64,000 nucleotides of DNA from positions 1-64,000 of the forward strand of contig CALDVW010000007.1 of the NCBI GenBank assembly GCA_937924405.1. The letters are read 5' to 3'. Of this stretch, positions 35,344-44,332 are shown in pieces. The DNA comes from an uncultured Lysobacterales bacterium. Lineage in GTDB: Bacteria > Pseudomonadota > Gammaproteobacteria > Xanthomonadales > SZUA-36. The position numbers were made by a program, and so were the translations under genes. The first letter of the stretch is position 1; each line of letters begins with the position of its first letter. Below the pieces are notes generated by a model that searched no databases, had not been told where the DNA came from, and saw only the letters and a list, made by a program, of their open reading frames with translations.

Positions 35344-36325
35344 CGATACCATCGATTTCCGTTAACAGGCTTTCCCGGCAGATATCGCCCTGCAGGTAAA
35401 TTCGGGGAATTTCCGCCGGGGCTTCCGTGTCCAGGGTGTTTTTGATCAGTTCAAAGTCAGCTGGGTCCCGAATGTAGACCTTCAGAATGCCATTGCTATC
35501 GAGTTGGGCGCTTGTATTCCCCATCAGCCGGTGGCCCTCGTCCAGCAGGCTGTGAACATTCCGCAGTGACTCACTGAGCTGGTTTGCCACCTGGTCTTCG
35601 TGATGCGTCTGGTGGCCGACGATGCTGGCTGTCCCTGAAATCAGAAACTGGCTGGAACCGTTCATCCGCATGATGGTCGCACGCGAAAATAACGGGCTTT
35701 TCGGGCCATATTGACGGGGATATCGCCAGGCGCTGACCTGGCGGGGATTCTCTACGTCAAGTCCTGGCAGTGCCCCGGCCAGGAAATAGACCTGCAGGGC
35801 GGCCTCATCAGCGGGGGTTCCGATACCTGTTGCGGCGGGTAACGGCGGGCGATCGCCCGGTGCGATCAACACGGCCTCCGCCCGGCCCAGGCAGAACTGG
35901 CGGTAGAGCTCTTTATCGCCGGAACCCCGGTTGATGCCCGGAATGTAATTCCAGATTTTCAGCGGCCACTGGTGCGGTGATTGTTGCAGGTAGGATTGCA
36001 GAATATCGTAAGCCAGGCGGCTGGAATGCCGCATATCACCCGTTTTTTCCAGGTTCAGGGCGATATGCCCCATGGTCAGTTGTTCTCCCTGGGCAAACCG
36101 GAGCTGATCCCAGCTGCCCGTCTTGATCGGGCCTTCACTGCGCCAGACTTCCAACCGCTTCGGACTGTCCAGTTGGGTCAGTGCAACCGGAACATGCCTT
36201 GGGTCCGAAGAATCAAGCGGTGACCGGCCGAACTCGAACACTGCCAGTACATCCTCGGCTTGCTCCATCCAATGGTCAGGGGTGCCTTCTTCGTAAGAAG
36301 CACGCAATGCAAGGTCTTCATTCAC
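35303..36325 (-). CDS. Chorismatase (FkbO/Hyg5/XanB2 family)
   Basis: The 340-residue protein carries the family pattern: LKIWNYIPGINRGSGDKELY, RQFCLGRAEAV, GIGTPADEAALQVYF, NPRQVSAWRYPRQYGPKSP, LFSRATIMRMNG and ISGTASIVGHQTHHEDQ. These enzymes hydrolyse chorismate; XanB2 of Xanthomonas makes 3- and 4-hydroxybenzoate for the xanthomonadin pigment, the diffusible factor and ubiquinone. Which product is formed here cannot be told by eye. It is the last gene of the ETF-QO/etf/acetoacetyl-CoA synthetase run, 13 bases after its neighbour. Confidence 0.82.
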   Translation of the reverse strand: MNEDLALRASYEEGTPDHWMEQAEDVLAVFEFGRSPLDSSDPRHVPVALTQLDSPKRLEVWRSEGPIKTGSWDQLRFAQGEQLTMGHIALNLEKTGDMRHSSRLAYDILQSYLQQSPHQWPLKIWNYIPGINRGSGDKELYRQFCLGRAEAVLIAPGDRPPLPAATGIGTPADEAALQVYFLAGALPGLDVENPRQVSAWRYPRQYGPKSPLFSRATIMRMNGSSQFLISGTASIVGHQTHHEDQVANQLSESLRNVHSLLDEGHRLMGNTSAQLDSNGILKVYIRDPADFELIKNTLDTEAPAEIPRIYLQGDICRESLLTEIDGIVSCHRQGQNPDLR

Positions 36326-36338
36326 GGTTCTGCACCCG

Positions 36339-38288
36339 TCAGTCCTTCAGTTCCGGCAATTCCCGGTAGGCTTCCAGCGATTCCGGGTTGGCCAGTGCAT
36401 CCACATTGCTGACTGCCCGGCCGTGGATGATATTCCGCACAGCCAGCTCGACGATTTTGCCACTGATGGTGCGTGGAATTTCCGGTACCTGTATGATTTT
36501 GGCCGGCACATGCCGGGGCGTGGTGTTCTGCCGTATCGCCTTGCGAATCCGCTCCTGCAATTCCTCGTCCAGTTGCAGCCCTTCCCGCAAATGAACGAAA
36601 AGAATGACCCGCACATCGTCATCCCAGTCCTGGCCGACACAGATGCTTTCCAGAACTTCGTCGAGACCCTCCACCTGGCGATAAATCTCGGCCGTACCGA
36701 TGCGGACACCGCCCGGATTTAGCGTGGCGTCGGAACGTCCCTGGATGATGTAGCCTTCATTTTTTGTCAGCAGCGCGAAGTCACCCTGGGCCCAGACTCC
36801 GGGAAAGGTCTCGAAATAAGCTGCTCGGTACTTGCTGCCATCCTCATCGCCCCAGAAGTACACCGGCATGGCGGGAAAGGGCAGTGTGCAGCAAAGCTCG
36901 CCGGTTTCGCCGGCGTCGGCAACGCTGCCGTCTTCACGCATGATCGCAACGGCCATGCCCAGGGCCGCGCATTGCAGCTCGCCCCGGTGCACCGGGAGGA
37001 TCGGGCAGCCTGCAATGAAGCAGGAGACGATGTCAGTGCCGCCGGATATCGAGGAAAGGCAGAGGTTTTGCTTGATTTCGCGATACACGTAATCGAAGCT
37101 TTCAGGCGCCAGCGGCGAGCCGGTGGAAAGCAGTGTGACCAGCGTATTGAGCTGGTGGGATTCGCGCGGCTTGACACCGGCTTTCTCCCACCCCGAGATG
37201 GCTTTCGCACCGGTGCCGAATACCGTTATCCCGAACTCGTCGATCAGGTCAAACATCGCTGCAGGGTGAGGATAAAAGGGCGAACCTTCGTACAACACCA
37301 GGGTGGCGCCGGTCGCGAGTGTGGTCATCAACCAGTTCCACATCATCCAGCCACAGGTGGTGTAATAGCAGATCCGGTCGGATCGCCTGAGGTTTACATG
37401 CAGTGTCAATTCCTTCAGGTGCTGGATCAGGGTGCCACCGGCGCCATGTGTGATGCACTTGGGACTACCTGTCGTGCCCGAAGAATAGAGTATGTAAACC
37501 GGATGATCGAAGGGCAGGCGGTTGAATTCGATTTCGCTTGCGTCATTATCCGAAAACTCGCTAAACCAGACCGCGTTGGGGACTTTCGCGATCTCCGCTT
37601 TCGGCGTGAGATACGGAAACACAATCGTTTTTTCTATGGAAGGAATCGCTTTGACAATGCCCTTGATCTTGCCGAGGCAATCATGTGATTTACCGTTGTA
37701 GCTGTATGCAGCTGCGCAAAATAACACCTTGGGCTGTATTTGTCCCAACCGGTCCACGACGCCGTCGATGCCGAAATCCGGAGAACAGGAAGACCAGATG
37801 GCGCCTATGCTTGTTGCCGCCAGCATGGCGATCGCCGTTTCCGGTAAATTCGGCGCGTAGGCAGCAACGATATCACCACTCACCACGCCGGCGGACCGGA
37901 GCGCCCGGGCGGTTCGCGCCACGGCGTCATGTAGCTCTGCGAAGCTGTATTTGGCGGTTTCGCCCGTTTCGGATTTGAACACGATCGCCGTTCGGTCGTC
38001 GCGATGACGCAGCAGGTTCTCTGCGAAATTCAGGCGCGCTTCCGGAAACCACCGGGCGCCCGGCATCAGATTGATGTTCTCTACAACCGTGTCGCCGGGT
38101 GTGCCGACAATCGCGCAGAAATCCCACACGGCACGCCAGAATTCGGCAGGGTTTTCTATCGAGTAACGATGAAGATCCCGGTATGTGTAAATACCGGGAT
38201 CCAGTTCGCTTCGAGCCAGGTCGATAAACCGGCGGATGTTGGCCGTCTGGCGGCGTACCGGGCCAGGTGACCAGATCGGTTCAGCCAT
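36339..38288 (-). CDS. Acetoacetyl-CoA synthetase
   Basis: The 649-residue adenylate-forming enzyme has the P-loop YILYSSGTTGSPKCITHGAG, TCGWMMWNWLMTTLATGAT, GGTDIVSCFIAGCP and the hinge GRSDATLNPGGVRIG, in the acetoacetate-CoA ligase arrangement. It activates acetoacetate with ATP and CoA. The acetoacetate could come from the homogentisate pathway encoded 8 kb away or from ketone bodies. It lies four bases downstream of etfA. Confidence 0.9.
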   Translation of the reverse strand: MAEPIWSPGPVRRQTANIRRFIDLARSELDPGIYTYRDLHRYSIENPAEFWRAVWDFCAIVGTPGDTVVENINLMPGARWFPEARLNFAENLLRHRDDRTAIVFKSETGETAKYSFAELHDAVARTARALRSAGVVSGDIVAAYAPNLPETAIAMLAATSIGAIWSSCSPDFGIDGVVDRLGQIQPKVLFCAAAYSYNGKSHDCLGKIKGIVKAIPSIEKTIVFPYLTPKAEIAKVPNAVWFSEFSDNDASEIEFNRLPFDHPVYILYSSGTTGSPKCITHGAGGTLIQHLKELTLHVNLRRSDRICYYTTCGWMMWNWLMTTLATGATLVLYEGSPFYPHPAAMFDLIDEFGITVFGTGAKAISGWEKAGVKPRESHQLNTLVTLLSTGSPLAPESFDYVYREIKQNLCLSSISGGTDIVSCFIAGCPILPVHRGELQCAALGMAVAIMREDGSVADAGETGELCCTLPFPAMPVYFWGDEDGSKYRAAYFETFPGVWAQGDFALLTKNEGYIIQGRSDATLNPGGVRIGTAEIYRQVEGLDEVLESICVGQDWDDDVRVILFVHLREGLQLDEELQERIRKAIRQNTTPRHVPAKIIQVPEIPRTISGKIVELAVRNIIHGRAVSNVDALANPESLEAYRELPELKD

Positions 38289-38292
38289 TCCG

Positions 38293-39231
38293 TCAGCCCA
38301 GCAGGCCTTCCATTTCCGGAATTACGGTGAACAGGTCACCAACCAGCCCGATATCTGAAATTTCGAAAATGGGTGCCTCCGAATCCTTGTTGACCGCCAC
38401 GATGGTACCGGCGTCCTTGATGCCGGTAACGTGCTGAATGGCGCCGGAAATACCAAAAGCAAGGTACAGATCAGGCGAAATAATCTTGCCTGTCTGTCCT
38501 ACCTGCATGTCGTTCGGGCAGTAACCTGCGTCAACGGCAGCCCTCGAGGCCCCGACTCCGGCGCCCAGTTTATCCGCCAGGCGGTAGATCAGTTCGAATT
38601 GTTCCTCGCTACCCAGAGCCCGCCCGCCCGAGACCACCCTGGGAGCGCTCTGCAGATCGGGTCTTTCCCCGCCTTCGACTTCCATACCGACAAAACGCGT
38701 GTGGCTTGCCTGAGTAGCGGCGGCTGAGCGCTGTTCCAATTCTGCGCTACCCGAGCCTGCGGCCGCCTTCCAGCTGGCGGTCCTGACCGTAGCTACGACC
38801 CGCGCTCCAGCTGCCGCGTCGACGTCGACAATGGCGTTACCGGCATAAATCGGGCGCTTGAACGAGGTCGCACTGTTCACTTCCATGATGTCGCTGACCT
38901 GGTTAACTCCGCACAGGGCGGCGATCCTTGGCATCAGGTCCTTGCCGAGCGTAGTGGATGGTCCGAATATATGGCTGTAATCGGCAGATATCGCCACGGC
39001 TTCCGTTGCCCAGTTGGCAGCTATGGGCGCTTCCAGGTGGGGGGCGTTCACAGCGATCACCTTGCTGACGGAGTCCAGCGCAGCGGCCTCGGCCGCGACG
39101 GCATCGATGCCGTTACCAAACACCGCGATGTCAATTTCAGCGCCGATGGCCTGGGCGCAGCTGACGCACTTCGCGGTGCTCATATTCAGTGAGGAGCCAT
39201 CGTGTTCGGCAATTATCAATACTCTGCTCAT
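38293..39231 (-). CDS. etfA: Electron transfer flavoprotein, alpha subunit
   Basis: The 312-residue protein has an N-terminal domain (VLIIAEHDGSSLNMST) and the FAD-binding C-terminal domain (RVVSGGRALGSEEQFELI, LADKLGAGVGASRAAVDAGY, VGQTGKIISPDLYLAFGISGAIQHV). It forms the heterodimer with EtfB that carries electrons from acyl-CoA and other dehydrogenases. It overlaps etfB in an ATGA arrangement. Confidence 0.95.
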   Translation of the reverse strand: MSRVLIIAEHDGSSLNMSTAKCVSCAQAIGAEIDIAVFGNGIDAVAAEAAALDSVSKVIAVNAPHLEAPIAANWATEAVAISADYSHIFGPSTTLGKDLMPRIAALCGVNQVSDIMEVNSATSFKRPIYAGNAIVDVDAAAGARVVATVRTASWKAAAGSGSAELEQRSAAATQASHTRFVGMEVEGGERPDLQSAPRVVSGGRALGSEEQFELIYRLADKLGAGVGASRAAVDAGYCPNDMQVGQTGKIISPDLYLAFGISGAIQHVTGIKDAGTIVAVNKDSEAPIFEISDIGLVGDLFTVIPEMEGLLG

Positions 39232-39974
39232 ATCAATCCCCTGTTCTTCAGTTCCTGAACCAGCTGTGCCGCATCTTCAACCATGATGCCTTTCTCCCGC
39301 TGGGCCGGAGGAGCATGGCGGGTGACGCTGAGGTTGCCTTCCACCGTTACCCCGAGTTCGTCCAGAGGTATGACATCGAGCGGTTTGCGCTTGGCCTTCA
39401 TGATATCCGGCAATTTGACGAAACGGGGTTCGTTAAGGCGCAGATCGACCGTAATCACGGCCGGAAGGTCAATTTCTATCGTCTCGAGTCCGGCATCCAC
39501 TTCACGGGTCACCGCTGCCGAGCTGCCGTTTAGGACGACGCGGGAAGCAAACGTCGCTTGCGGTCGATCCCACAAAGCGGCCAGCATTTGCCCTGTCTGG
39601 CTGTTGTCGTCATCGATGGCCTGCTTGCCGAGGATCACCAGGCCGGGCTCCTCACGTTCGATGACTTTCATGAATGCCCGGGCCAGGCTGAGCGGCTGCA
39701 GTGATTCGCCGGTCTGGATCTGAATGGCGCGGTCGGCCCCCATGGCCAGGCCGGTGCGCAGTTGCTGCTGACATTCATCACCGCCGGCCGAAACAACAAT
39801 CACCTCGTCTGCATTGCCGGCTTCGCGGATTCGTAACGCTTCTTCCAGCGCAATTTCATCAAAGGGATTAACACTCATCTTGACGCCATCGGTGTCTACA
39901 CCGCTGCCGTCCGGTAATACGCGGACACGGACGTTGTAATCCACTACGCGTTTGATGCCAACCAGTATTTTCAT
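39228..39974 (-). CDS. etfB: Electron transfer flavoprotein, beta subunit
   Basis: The 248-residue protein has IKRVVDYNVRVRV, NPFDEIALEEALRIRE, the recognition-loop region DRAIQIQ, and GKQAIDDDNSQTGQMLAALWDRP, all typical of EtfB with bound AMP. It follows the ETF-QO gene after 26 bases and precedes etfA. Confidence 0.95.
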   Translation of the reverse strand: MKILVGIKRVVDYNVRVRVLPDGSGVDTDGVKMSVNPFDEIALEEALRIREAGNADEVIVVSAGGDECQQQLRTGLAMGADRAIQIQTGESLQPLSLARAFMKVIEREEPGLVILGKQAIDDDNSQTGQMLAALWDRPQATFASRVVLNGSSAAVTREVDAGLETIEIDLPAVITVDLRLNEPRFVKLPDIMKAKRKPLDVIPLDELGVTVEGNLSVTRHAPPAQREKGIMVEDAAQLVQELKNRGLI

Positions 39975-40000
39975 TGGATTTCCTTACTCGCCTATCGGGT

Positions 40001-41599
40001 TTACATGTTCTGGTAATTGGGGCCGCTGCCGCCTTCGGGCGTGACCCAGTTAATGATCTGGTACGGGTCCTTGATGTCACAGGTCTTGCAATGGACGCAG
40101 TTGGCCGAATTGATTTGCAACTGCCTGCTGTCACCGTCGCCGACCATTTCATAAACCTGTGCGGGACAAAACCGCGTGCAGGGGTTGTCGTATTCCTCGG
40201 TGCAGCGGGTAGTACAGATATCCGGTTCGAGAATTTTCAGGTGAACCGGCTGATCCTCATCATGTTCCGTAGCGGCAAAATAGACCGAGGCAAGCCGGTC
40301 GCGCGGCGCCAGGTCACGATCCACCCATTTGCGGTCAGGCGGGGTGTAATCGTCCAGTTTTTTCAGTGACGCGTCATCCGCATGGATTGACAGCGTGGTG
40401 GGCAGCTTGCCAGCTGTGACCGTTTCAATCGCAGCACGAAAGAAACCGCGCCAGAAGCCCTTGTAGAATGCAGGCCGGATGTTTCTGACCTTGTACAGTT
40501 CCCGGACGACTTCGGACTGACGCAGCCTGGCGTCAAAACCCTCGACAGCCGACGTTTCGGCAATGTGTTCCGCAGCCAGGATGCCGCAGCGCATGGCCTG
40601 GTGAGTGCCCTTGATCTTGGGTACGTTGAGCGTACCCGCTGCGTCTCCGATGATCAGGGCGCCGGGCATTTCGGTTTTGGGCAACGACTGGTAACCTCCT
40701 TCGGAAATGGCCCTTGCCCCGGTAGAGAGCACTTCACCCCCTTCCAGTAATTCATGCACCATGGGGTGGTGTTTCATCTGCTGAAACGCCTCGAAGGGTA
40801 CGAATTTCGGGTCCTCGTAATCAAGGCCACAAACGAAGCCGATAGCGATGCGGTCCTTGTCCAGGTGGTAGATAAAGCTGCCACCATAGGTATGCGAGTC
40901 CAGCGGCCAGCCCGTGGTGTGTTGCACCAGGCCGGGTTTTGATTTGCCCGGTTGCACGCGCCACAATTCCTTCATGCCGATGCCGTAGGACTGTGGATCA
41001 GAATCCTTGTCCAGTTCAAATTTCCGGATCAACTGCTTGCTGAGATGACCACGAACACCTTCGCTCAATATCGTGACCGGCGCATGGATTTCGATGCCCT
41101 GCATGTAGCTGTCTTTCGGCTGGCCGTCGCGGTCGATGCCCATGTCGCCGATGATAACGCCACCTACCGAGCCCTCGCTGGTGAAGTGGATGTCCGAGGC
41201 GGCATAGCCCGGAAATATGTCGACTTCGAGCGCTTCAGCCCGGCTCGCCATCCAGGCGCACATCGCGCCGAGAGACACGATGTAATTGCCGTGATTCTTC
41301 TGCTGCGGCGGCGTTGGCAGTTTACGCCGCCCGGTCTGGCTCAACAGCCAGATCTCATCACCTTCGACCGGAATGCATATGGGCGGGGGATCGTTGCGCC
41401 AACCGGGCAGCAGCTGATCCAGCGGTTCCGGCTCGATGACTGCTCCGGACAGAATATGAGCGCCGATTTCAGAACTCTTCTCAATCACCGCAACCATCAG
41501 GTCTGATTTGAGCTGCTTCAGGCGAATGGCGCAAGACAGGCCGGCGGGCCCCGCCCCGACTATGATCACGTCGTATTCCATGATTTCGCGTTCAGTCAT
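40001..41599 (-). CDS. Electron transfer flavoprotein-ubiquinone oxidoreductase
   Basis: The N-terminal Rossmann motif YDVIIVGAGPAGLSCAIRL binds FAD, the middle resembles the geranylgeranyl-reductase fold (SEGGYQSLPKTEMPGALIIG), and the C-terminus has a 4Fe-4S domain (CTTRCTEEYDNPCTRFCPA and NCVHCKTCDIKDPYQIINW). It passes electrons from ETF to ubiquinone at the membrane. The length, 532 residues, is close to the usual 550. It probably leads a five-gene operon with etfB, etfA, acetoacetyl-CoA synthetase and the chorismatase. Confidence 0.94.
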   Translation of the reverse strand: MTEREIMEYDVIIVGAGPAGLSCAIRLKQLKSDLMVAVIEKSSEIGAHILSGAVIEPEPLDQLLPGWRNDPPPICIPVEGDEIWLLSQTGRRKLPTPPQQKNHGNYIVSLGAMCAWMASRAEALEVDIFPGYAASDIHFTSEGSVGGVIIGDMGIDRDGQPKDSYMQGIEIHAPVTILSEGVRGHLSKQLIRKFELDKDSDPQSYGIGMKELWRVQPGKSKPGLVQHTTGWPLDSHTYGGSFIYHLDKDRIAIGFVCGLDYEDPKFVPFEAFQQMKHHPMVHELLEGGEVLSTGARAISEGGYQSLPKTEMPGALIIGDAAGTLNVPKIKGTHQAMRCGILAAEHIAETSAVEGFDARLRQSEVVRELYKVRNIRPAFYKGFWRGFFRAAIETVTAGKLPTTLSIHADDASLKKLDDYTPPDRKWVDRDLAPRDRLASVYFAATEHDEDQPVHLKILEPDICTTRCTEEYDNPCTRFCPAQVYEMVGDGDSRQLQINSANCVHCKTCDIKDPYQIINWVTPEGGSGPNYQNM

Positions 41600-41666
41600 C
41601 CCGGTTTTCCCGTTTCGAAAGGCTGATATCCAAACGTAACATTATATAGGTATCCAACTTCTTGAT

Positions 41667-41682
41667 GTATCGCATTTGATAC
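41667..41682. promoter_or_regulatory. Palindrome GTATC-N6-GATAC upstream of the metal-receptor genes
   Basis: GTATCGCATTTGATAC lies about 70 bases before the small exported protein and its TonB-dependent receptor, and also upstream of the divergent ETF-QO gene. A dimeric repressor such as Zur would be a reasonable reader, but the sequence does not clearly match the known gammaproteobacterial Zur box. Confidence 0.4.
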
Positions 41683-41749
41683 CCGGACTCTCCCGTGGCG
41701 CGCCCACCGGAATCTTCTCACGACCGGAGAATTGACTTAGACTAGCCGC

Positions 41750-42043
41750 ATGGCCAATCGCGGGAACCACCAATTGAAGCTGCGGCTTGCGCTCCTGCTC
41801 GGACTGCTGCTGGCCGCGCAAGGCCTGGCTTTTGCGCACCAGTTTGATCATCTGTCGGCAGGGGACTCTTACCCCTGTCTCATCTGCCCCATCGGATCGA
41901 ACGTTGAAACCGCTGCGGCGAATCCGGTCGTTCCTGTAGCGACAGGCTCACTCGTTTCGGCGAAACCGGTCCAGGCTTGCCGGTTCCGGTGTGCTTCCCG
42001 TTTCATCCCCACGACTGCCCGAGGCCCACCGGCGTTCCTCTGA
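41750..42043 (+). CDS. Small exported protein with a CxxC motif (DUF2946-like)
   Basis: A 97-residue protein with signal peptide (LALLLGLLLAAQGLAFA), then HQFDHLSAGDSYPCLICP, a CLIC pair near His and Asp, and two further cysteines (ACRFRCAS). This pattern resembles small DUF2946-type proteins found beside metal-uptake receptors. It ends 68 bases before the receptor gene and is probably its partner; the biochemical role is not known. Confidence 0.65.
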   Translation: MANRGNHQLKLRLALLLGLLLAAQGLAFAHQFDHLSAGDSYPCLICPIGSNVETAAANPVVPVATGSLVSAKPVQACRFRCASRFIPTTARGPPAFL

Positions 42044-42110
42044 GTTTTGCAATAGAAGTTTCCAGGTCACTTCTGGACTGGTAGCAATTCTGAAGAGAGG
42101 AATTTAACGA

Positions 42111-44252
42111 ATGTCGAATTTGAAAGGACTGGTAAGCGGGCTGCTGACCGCGGCCGCCGTGTTTGCCGCGCAGCAGGCCGGCGCGCAGCAGGAATCGCAC
42201 GAAGAGCATTTACACCGAGAAGGCCACCAAGCCCATGACATAGAGGAAGTCATCGTTCGAGCCACGCCACTGGACCGGGACCTGGTCGAAATTTCCCAAT
42301 CGGCAACCGTGCTGTCCGGTGAAGACCTGTATAGGGAAGTGGGCAACAACATCGGCGAGACCCTGACGCGGCAGGCTGGCCTGGCCAACGCCAGCTTCGG
42401 CCAAAACGTGGGGCGGCCTGTTATCCGGGGTCTGCAAGGCCAGCGGGTCGGGGTGCTGACCAATAACATGGCTGCCAGTGACGCCTCGGCCGTTAGCCAG
42501 GACCATGCGGTCGCGGTTGAGCCGTTTCTGGCCGACCAGGTGGAGGTGCTTCGCGGGCCCTCCACGTTGCTCTACGGATCGGGCGCTATCGGCGGCGTTG
42601 TCAACATCGTTTCGCACAGCATCCCGCAGGAGATCCCGGAGGAGGGGTTCGAAGGACGGGCGCTGGCTCAGGTCGACTCCGCAGCCGATCAGCGCTTCGC
42701 TGCCGGCCGTCTGGATTTCGGCGGTTCCTCATTCGCCTTTCACGCGGATATGTTCTATCGCCGTACCGATGACTATGAAATCCCGGGCCGGTCCGAGCTC
42801 TACCCCGAAGACGAGCACGAGGAACACGAGGAAGAGGCGACGAGCGGAATCCTCGAAAACAGCTTCCTTGACAACGAGGGCGGCGCACTGGGCGCCAGCT
42901 GGATCGGGGAGCGCTGGCGGGCAGGGCTGTCGTGGACGGCTTACGACGCCGATTACGGCATTCCGGGCGCCCACCACCATCATGAAGAGGAGGGCGGAGA
43001 AGAACACGACGAGGAACACGAAGGCGAAGAAGAGGAACTGGTGACGGTTGGCCTGGAGTCGCGTCGCTGGGATGCCGAGGTCGTCGGTTCGGATCCCTTC
43101 ACCGGATTCGAGCAATTGAAGTTCAGGTACGCCAACACTGCCTACACCCACACCGAGTTCGAGGGCGAAGAAGTCGGTACATTATTCGACAGCGACACCG
43201 ACGATGCCCGGCTGGAACTGCGGCACAATACCTGGGGCCGATGGGCAGGCGCCTTCGGTCTGCAGTACACGGACGTGGATTTCAGCGCATTCGGCGAAGA
43301 AGCCTTCGTCCCCCCCTCCAATACGGAGACCGGCGCCCTGTTCTGGATCGAAAGCGTGGAGTTCGAGCGCTGGCAGTTCGACCTGGGTTTGCGCTACGAG
43401 AGCATCGACGTGACCGCACTGGAGTTGCTCGCGCATCCGCATGAAGAAGAGGAAAGCGGCCACGAGGGGGAGTCCGCCCGGCGCAGTTTCAATCCCTTCT
43501 CGATCTCCGCCGGTGCGATCTGGCACGTCACCGAGGCCAGCCACCTGACGGCGAATCTCTCCCGGGCCGAGCGCGCTCCTACGGCGCAGGAACTATACTC
43601 CTTCGGCCCTCACGTCGCCAGCCAGACGTTCGAGATCGGCAATTCGCAGCTGCAGGAGGAAAGTAACCTGCATTTCGAGGCCGGTTACCGCATTCATGGT
43701 GAACGGCTGAGCGGATCGCTCATCCTTTACGCGGACCGGTTCGACGATTTCATCTACCAGCAGAACGCCGGGGAGGAGGAAGATGGATTTCCGGTTCGGT
43801 TGTGGTCGCAGCAAGACGCCGATTTCGTCGGTGCAGAGGTGGAACTGCGTTTTGACATTGGTCATTACGACAGCGGCCACTGGTGGGTCTTCGGTCTGTT
43901 CGATACCGTCAGCGGCGAACTGGACGATGGCCAGAACGTTCCGCTGATGCCGCCTACGCGCTTCGGCCTGGGGCTGGACTGGCACTTCCGAAGCTGGACC
44001 GCCAACCTGACCTGGATCCGGGCCGACGACCATACGGACGTGGCCGAGTACGAAACGCCGACGCCCGGCTACGACCTGTTGAACCTGGATGTCGCCTGGA
44101 GTCTGCCCTGGTTCGAGCGCTCATCGTGGGAACTGTTCCTGAAGGGTCACAACCTGCTGGACGAGGATATCCGGAACAGCACGTCCTACCTCAAGGATCA
44201 GGCGCCGCAGATCGGCCGCAACTTCCTGTTGGGCGTGCGCACGTCCTTCTGA
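42111..44252 (+). CDS. TonB-dependent receptor, probably for zinc (ZnuD-like)
   Basis: The signal peptide (SGLLTAAAVFAAQQAGA) is followed by a His/Glu segment, the plug domain (DLVEISQSATVLSGEDLYRE, GRPVIRGLQGQRVGVLTNN, VEVLRGPSTLLYGSGAIGGVVNIV) and a 22-strand barrel ending in a C-terminal Phe. External loops are very rich in His, Glu and Asp (HHHHEEEGGEEHDEEHEGEE, HPHEEEESGHEGE, LYPEDEHEEHEEE), as in ZnuD zinc receptors. Cobalt, copper or nickel are possible. GAGGAA upstream is a fair ribosome site. Confidence 0.85.
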   Translation: MSNLKGLVSGLLTAAAVFAAQQAGAQQESHEEHLHREGHQAHDIEEVIVRATPLDRDLVEISQSATVLSGEDLYREVGNNIGETLTRQAGLANASFGQNVGRPVIRGLQGQRVGVLTNNMAASDASAVSQDHAVAVEPFLADQVEVLRGPSTLLYGSGAIGGVVNIVSHSIPQEIPEEGFEGRALAQVDSAADQRFAAGRLDFGGSSFAFHADMFYRRTDDYEIPGRSELYPEDEHEEHEEEATSGILENSFLDNEGGALGASWIGERWRAGLSWTAYDADYGIPGAHHHHEEEGGEEHDEEHEGEEEELVTVGLESRRWDAEVVGSDPFTGFEQLKFRYANTAYTHTEFEGEEVGTLFDSDTDDARLELRHNTWGRWAGAFGLQYTDVDFSAFGEEAFVPPSNTETGALFWIESVEFERWQFDLGLRYESIDVTALELLAHPHEEEESGHEGESARRSFNPFSISAGAIWHVTEASHLTANLSRAERAPTAQELYSFGPHVASQTFEIGNSQLQEESNLHFEAGYRIHGERLSGSLILYADRFDDFIYQQNAGEEEDGFPVRLWSQQDADFVGAEVELRFDIGHYDSGHWWVFGLFDTVSGELDDGQNVPLMPPTRFGLGLDWHFRSWTANLTWIRADDHTDVAEYETPTPGYDLLNLDVAWSLPWFERSSWELFLKGHNLLDEDIRNSTSYLKDQAPQIGRNFLLGVRTSF

Positions 44253-44332
44253 ACCGCCCGCTGGCCCGGGACAACCTGACGAAGCAGCCGGCGCGTCCCG
44301 GGTACGAGTGTGTTTGAGCGGCGCCGGCCCCC

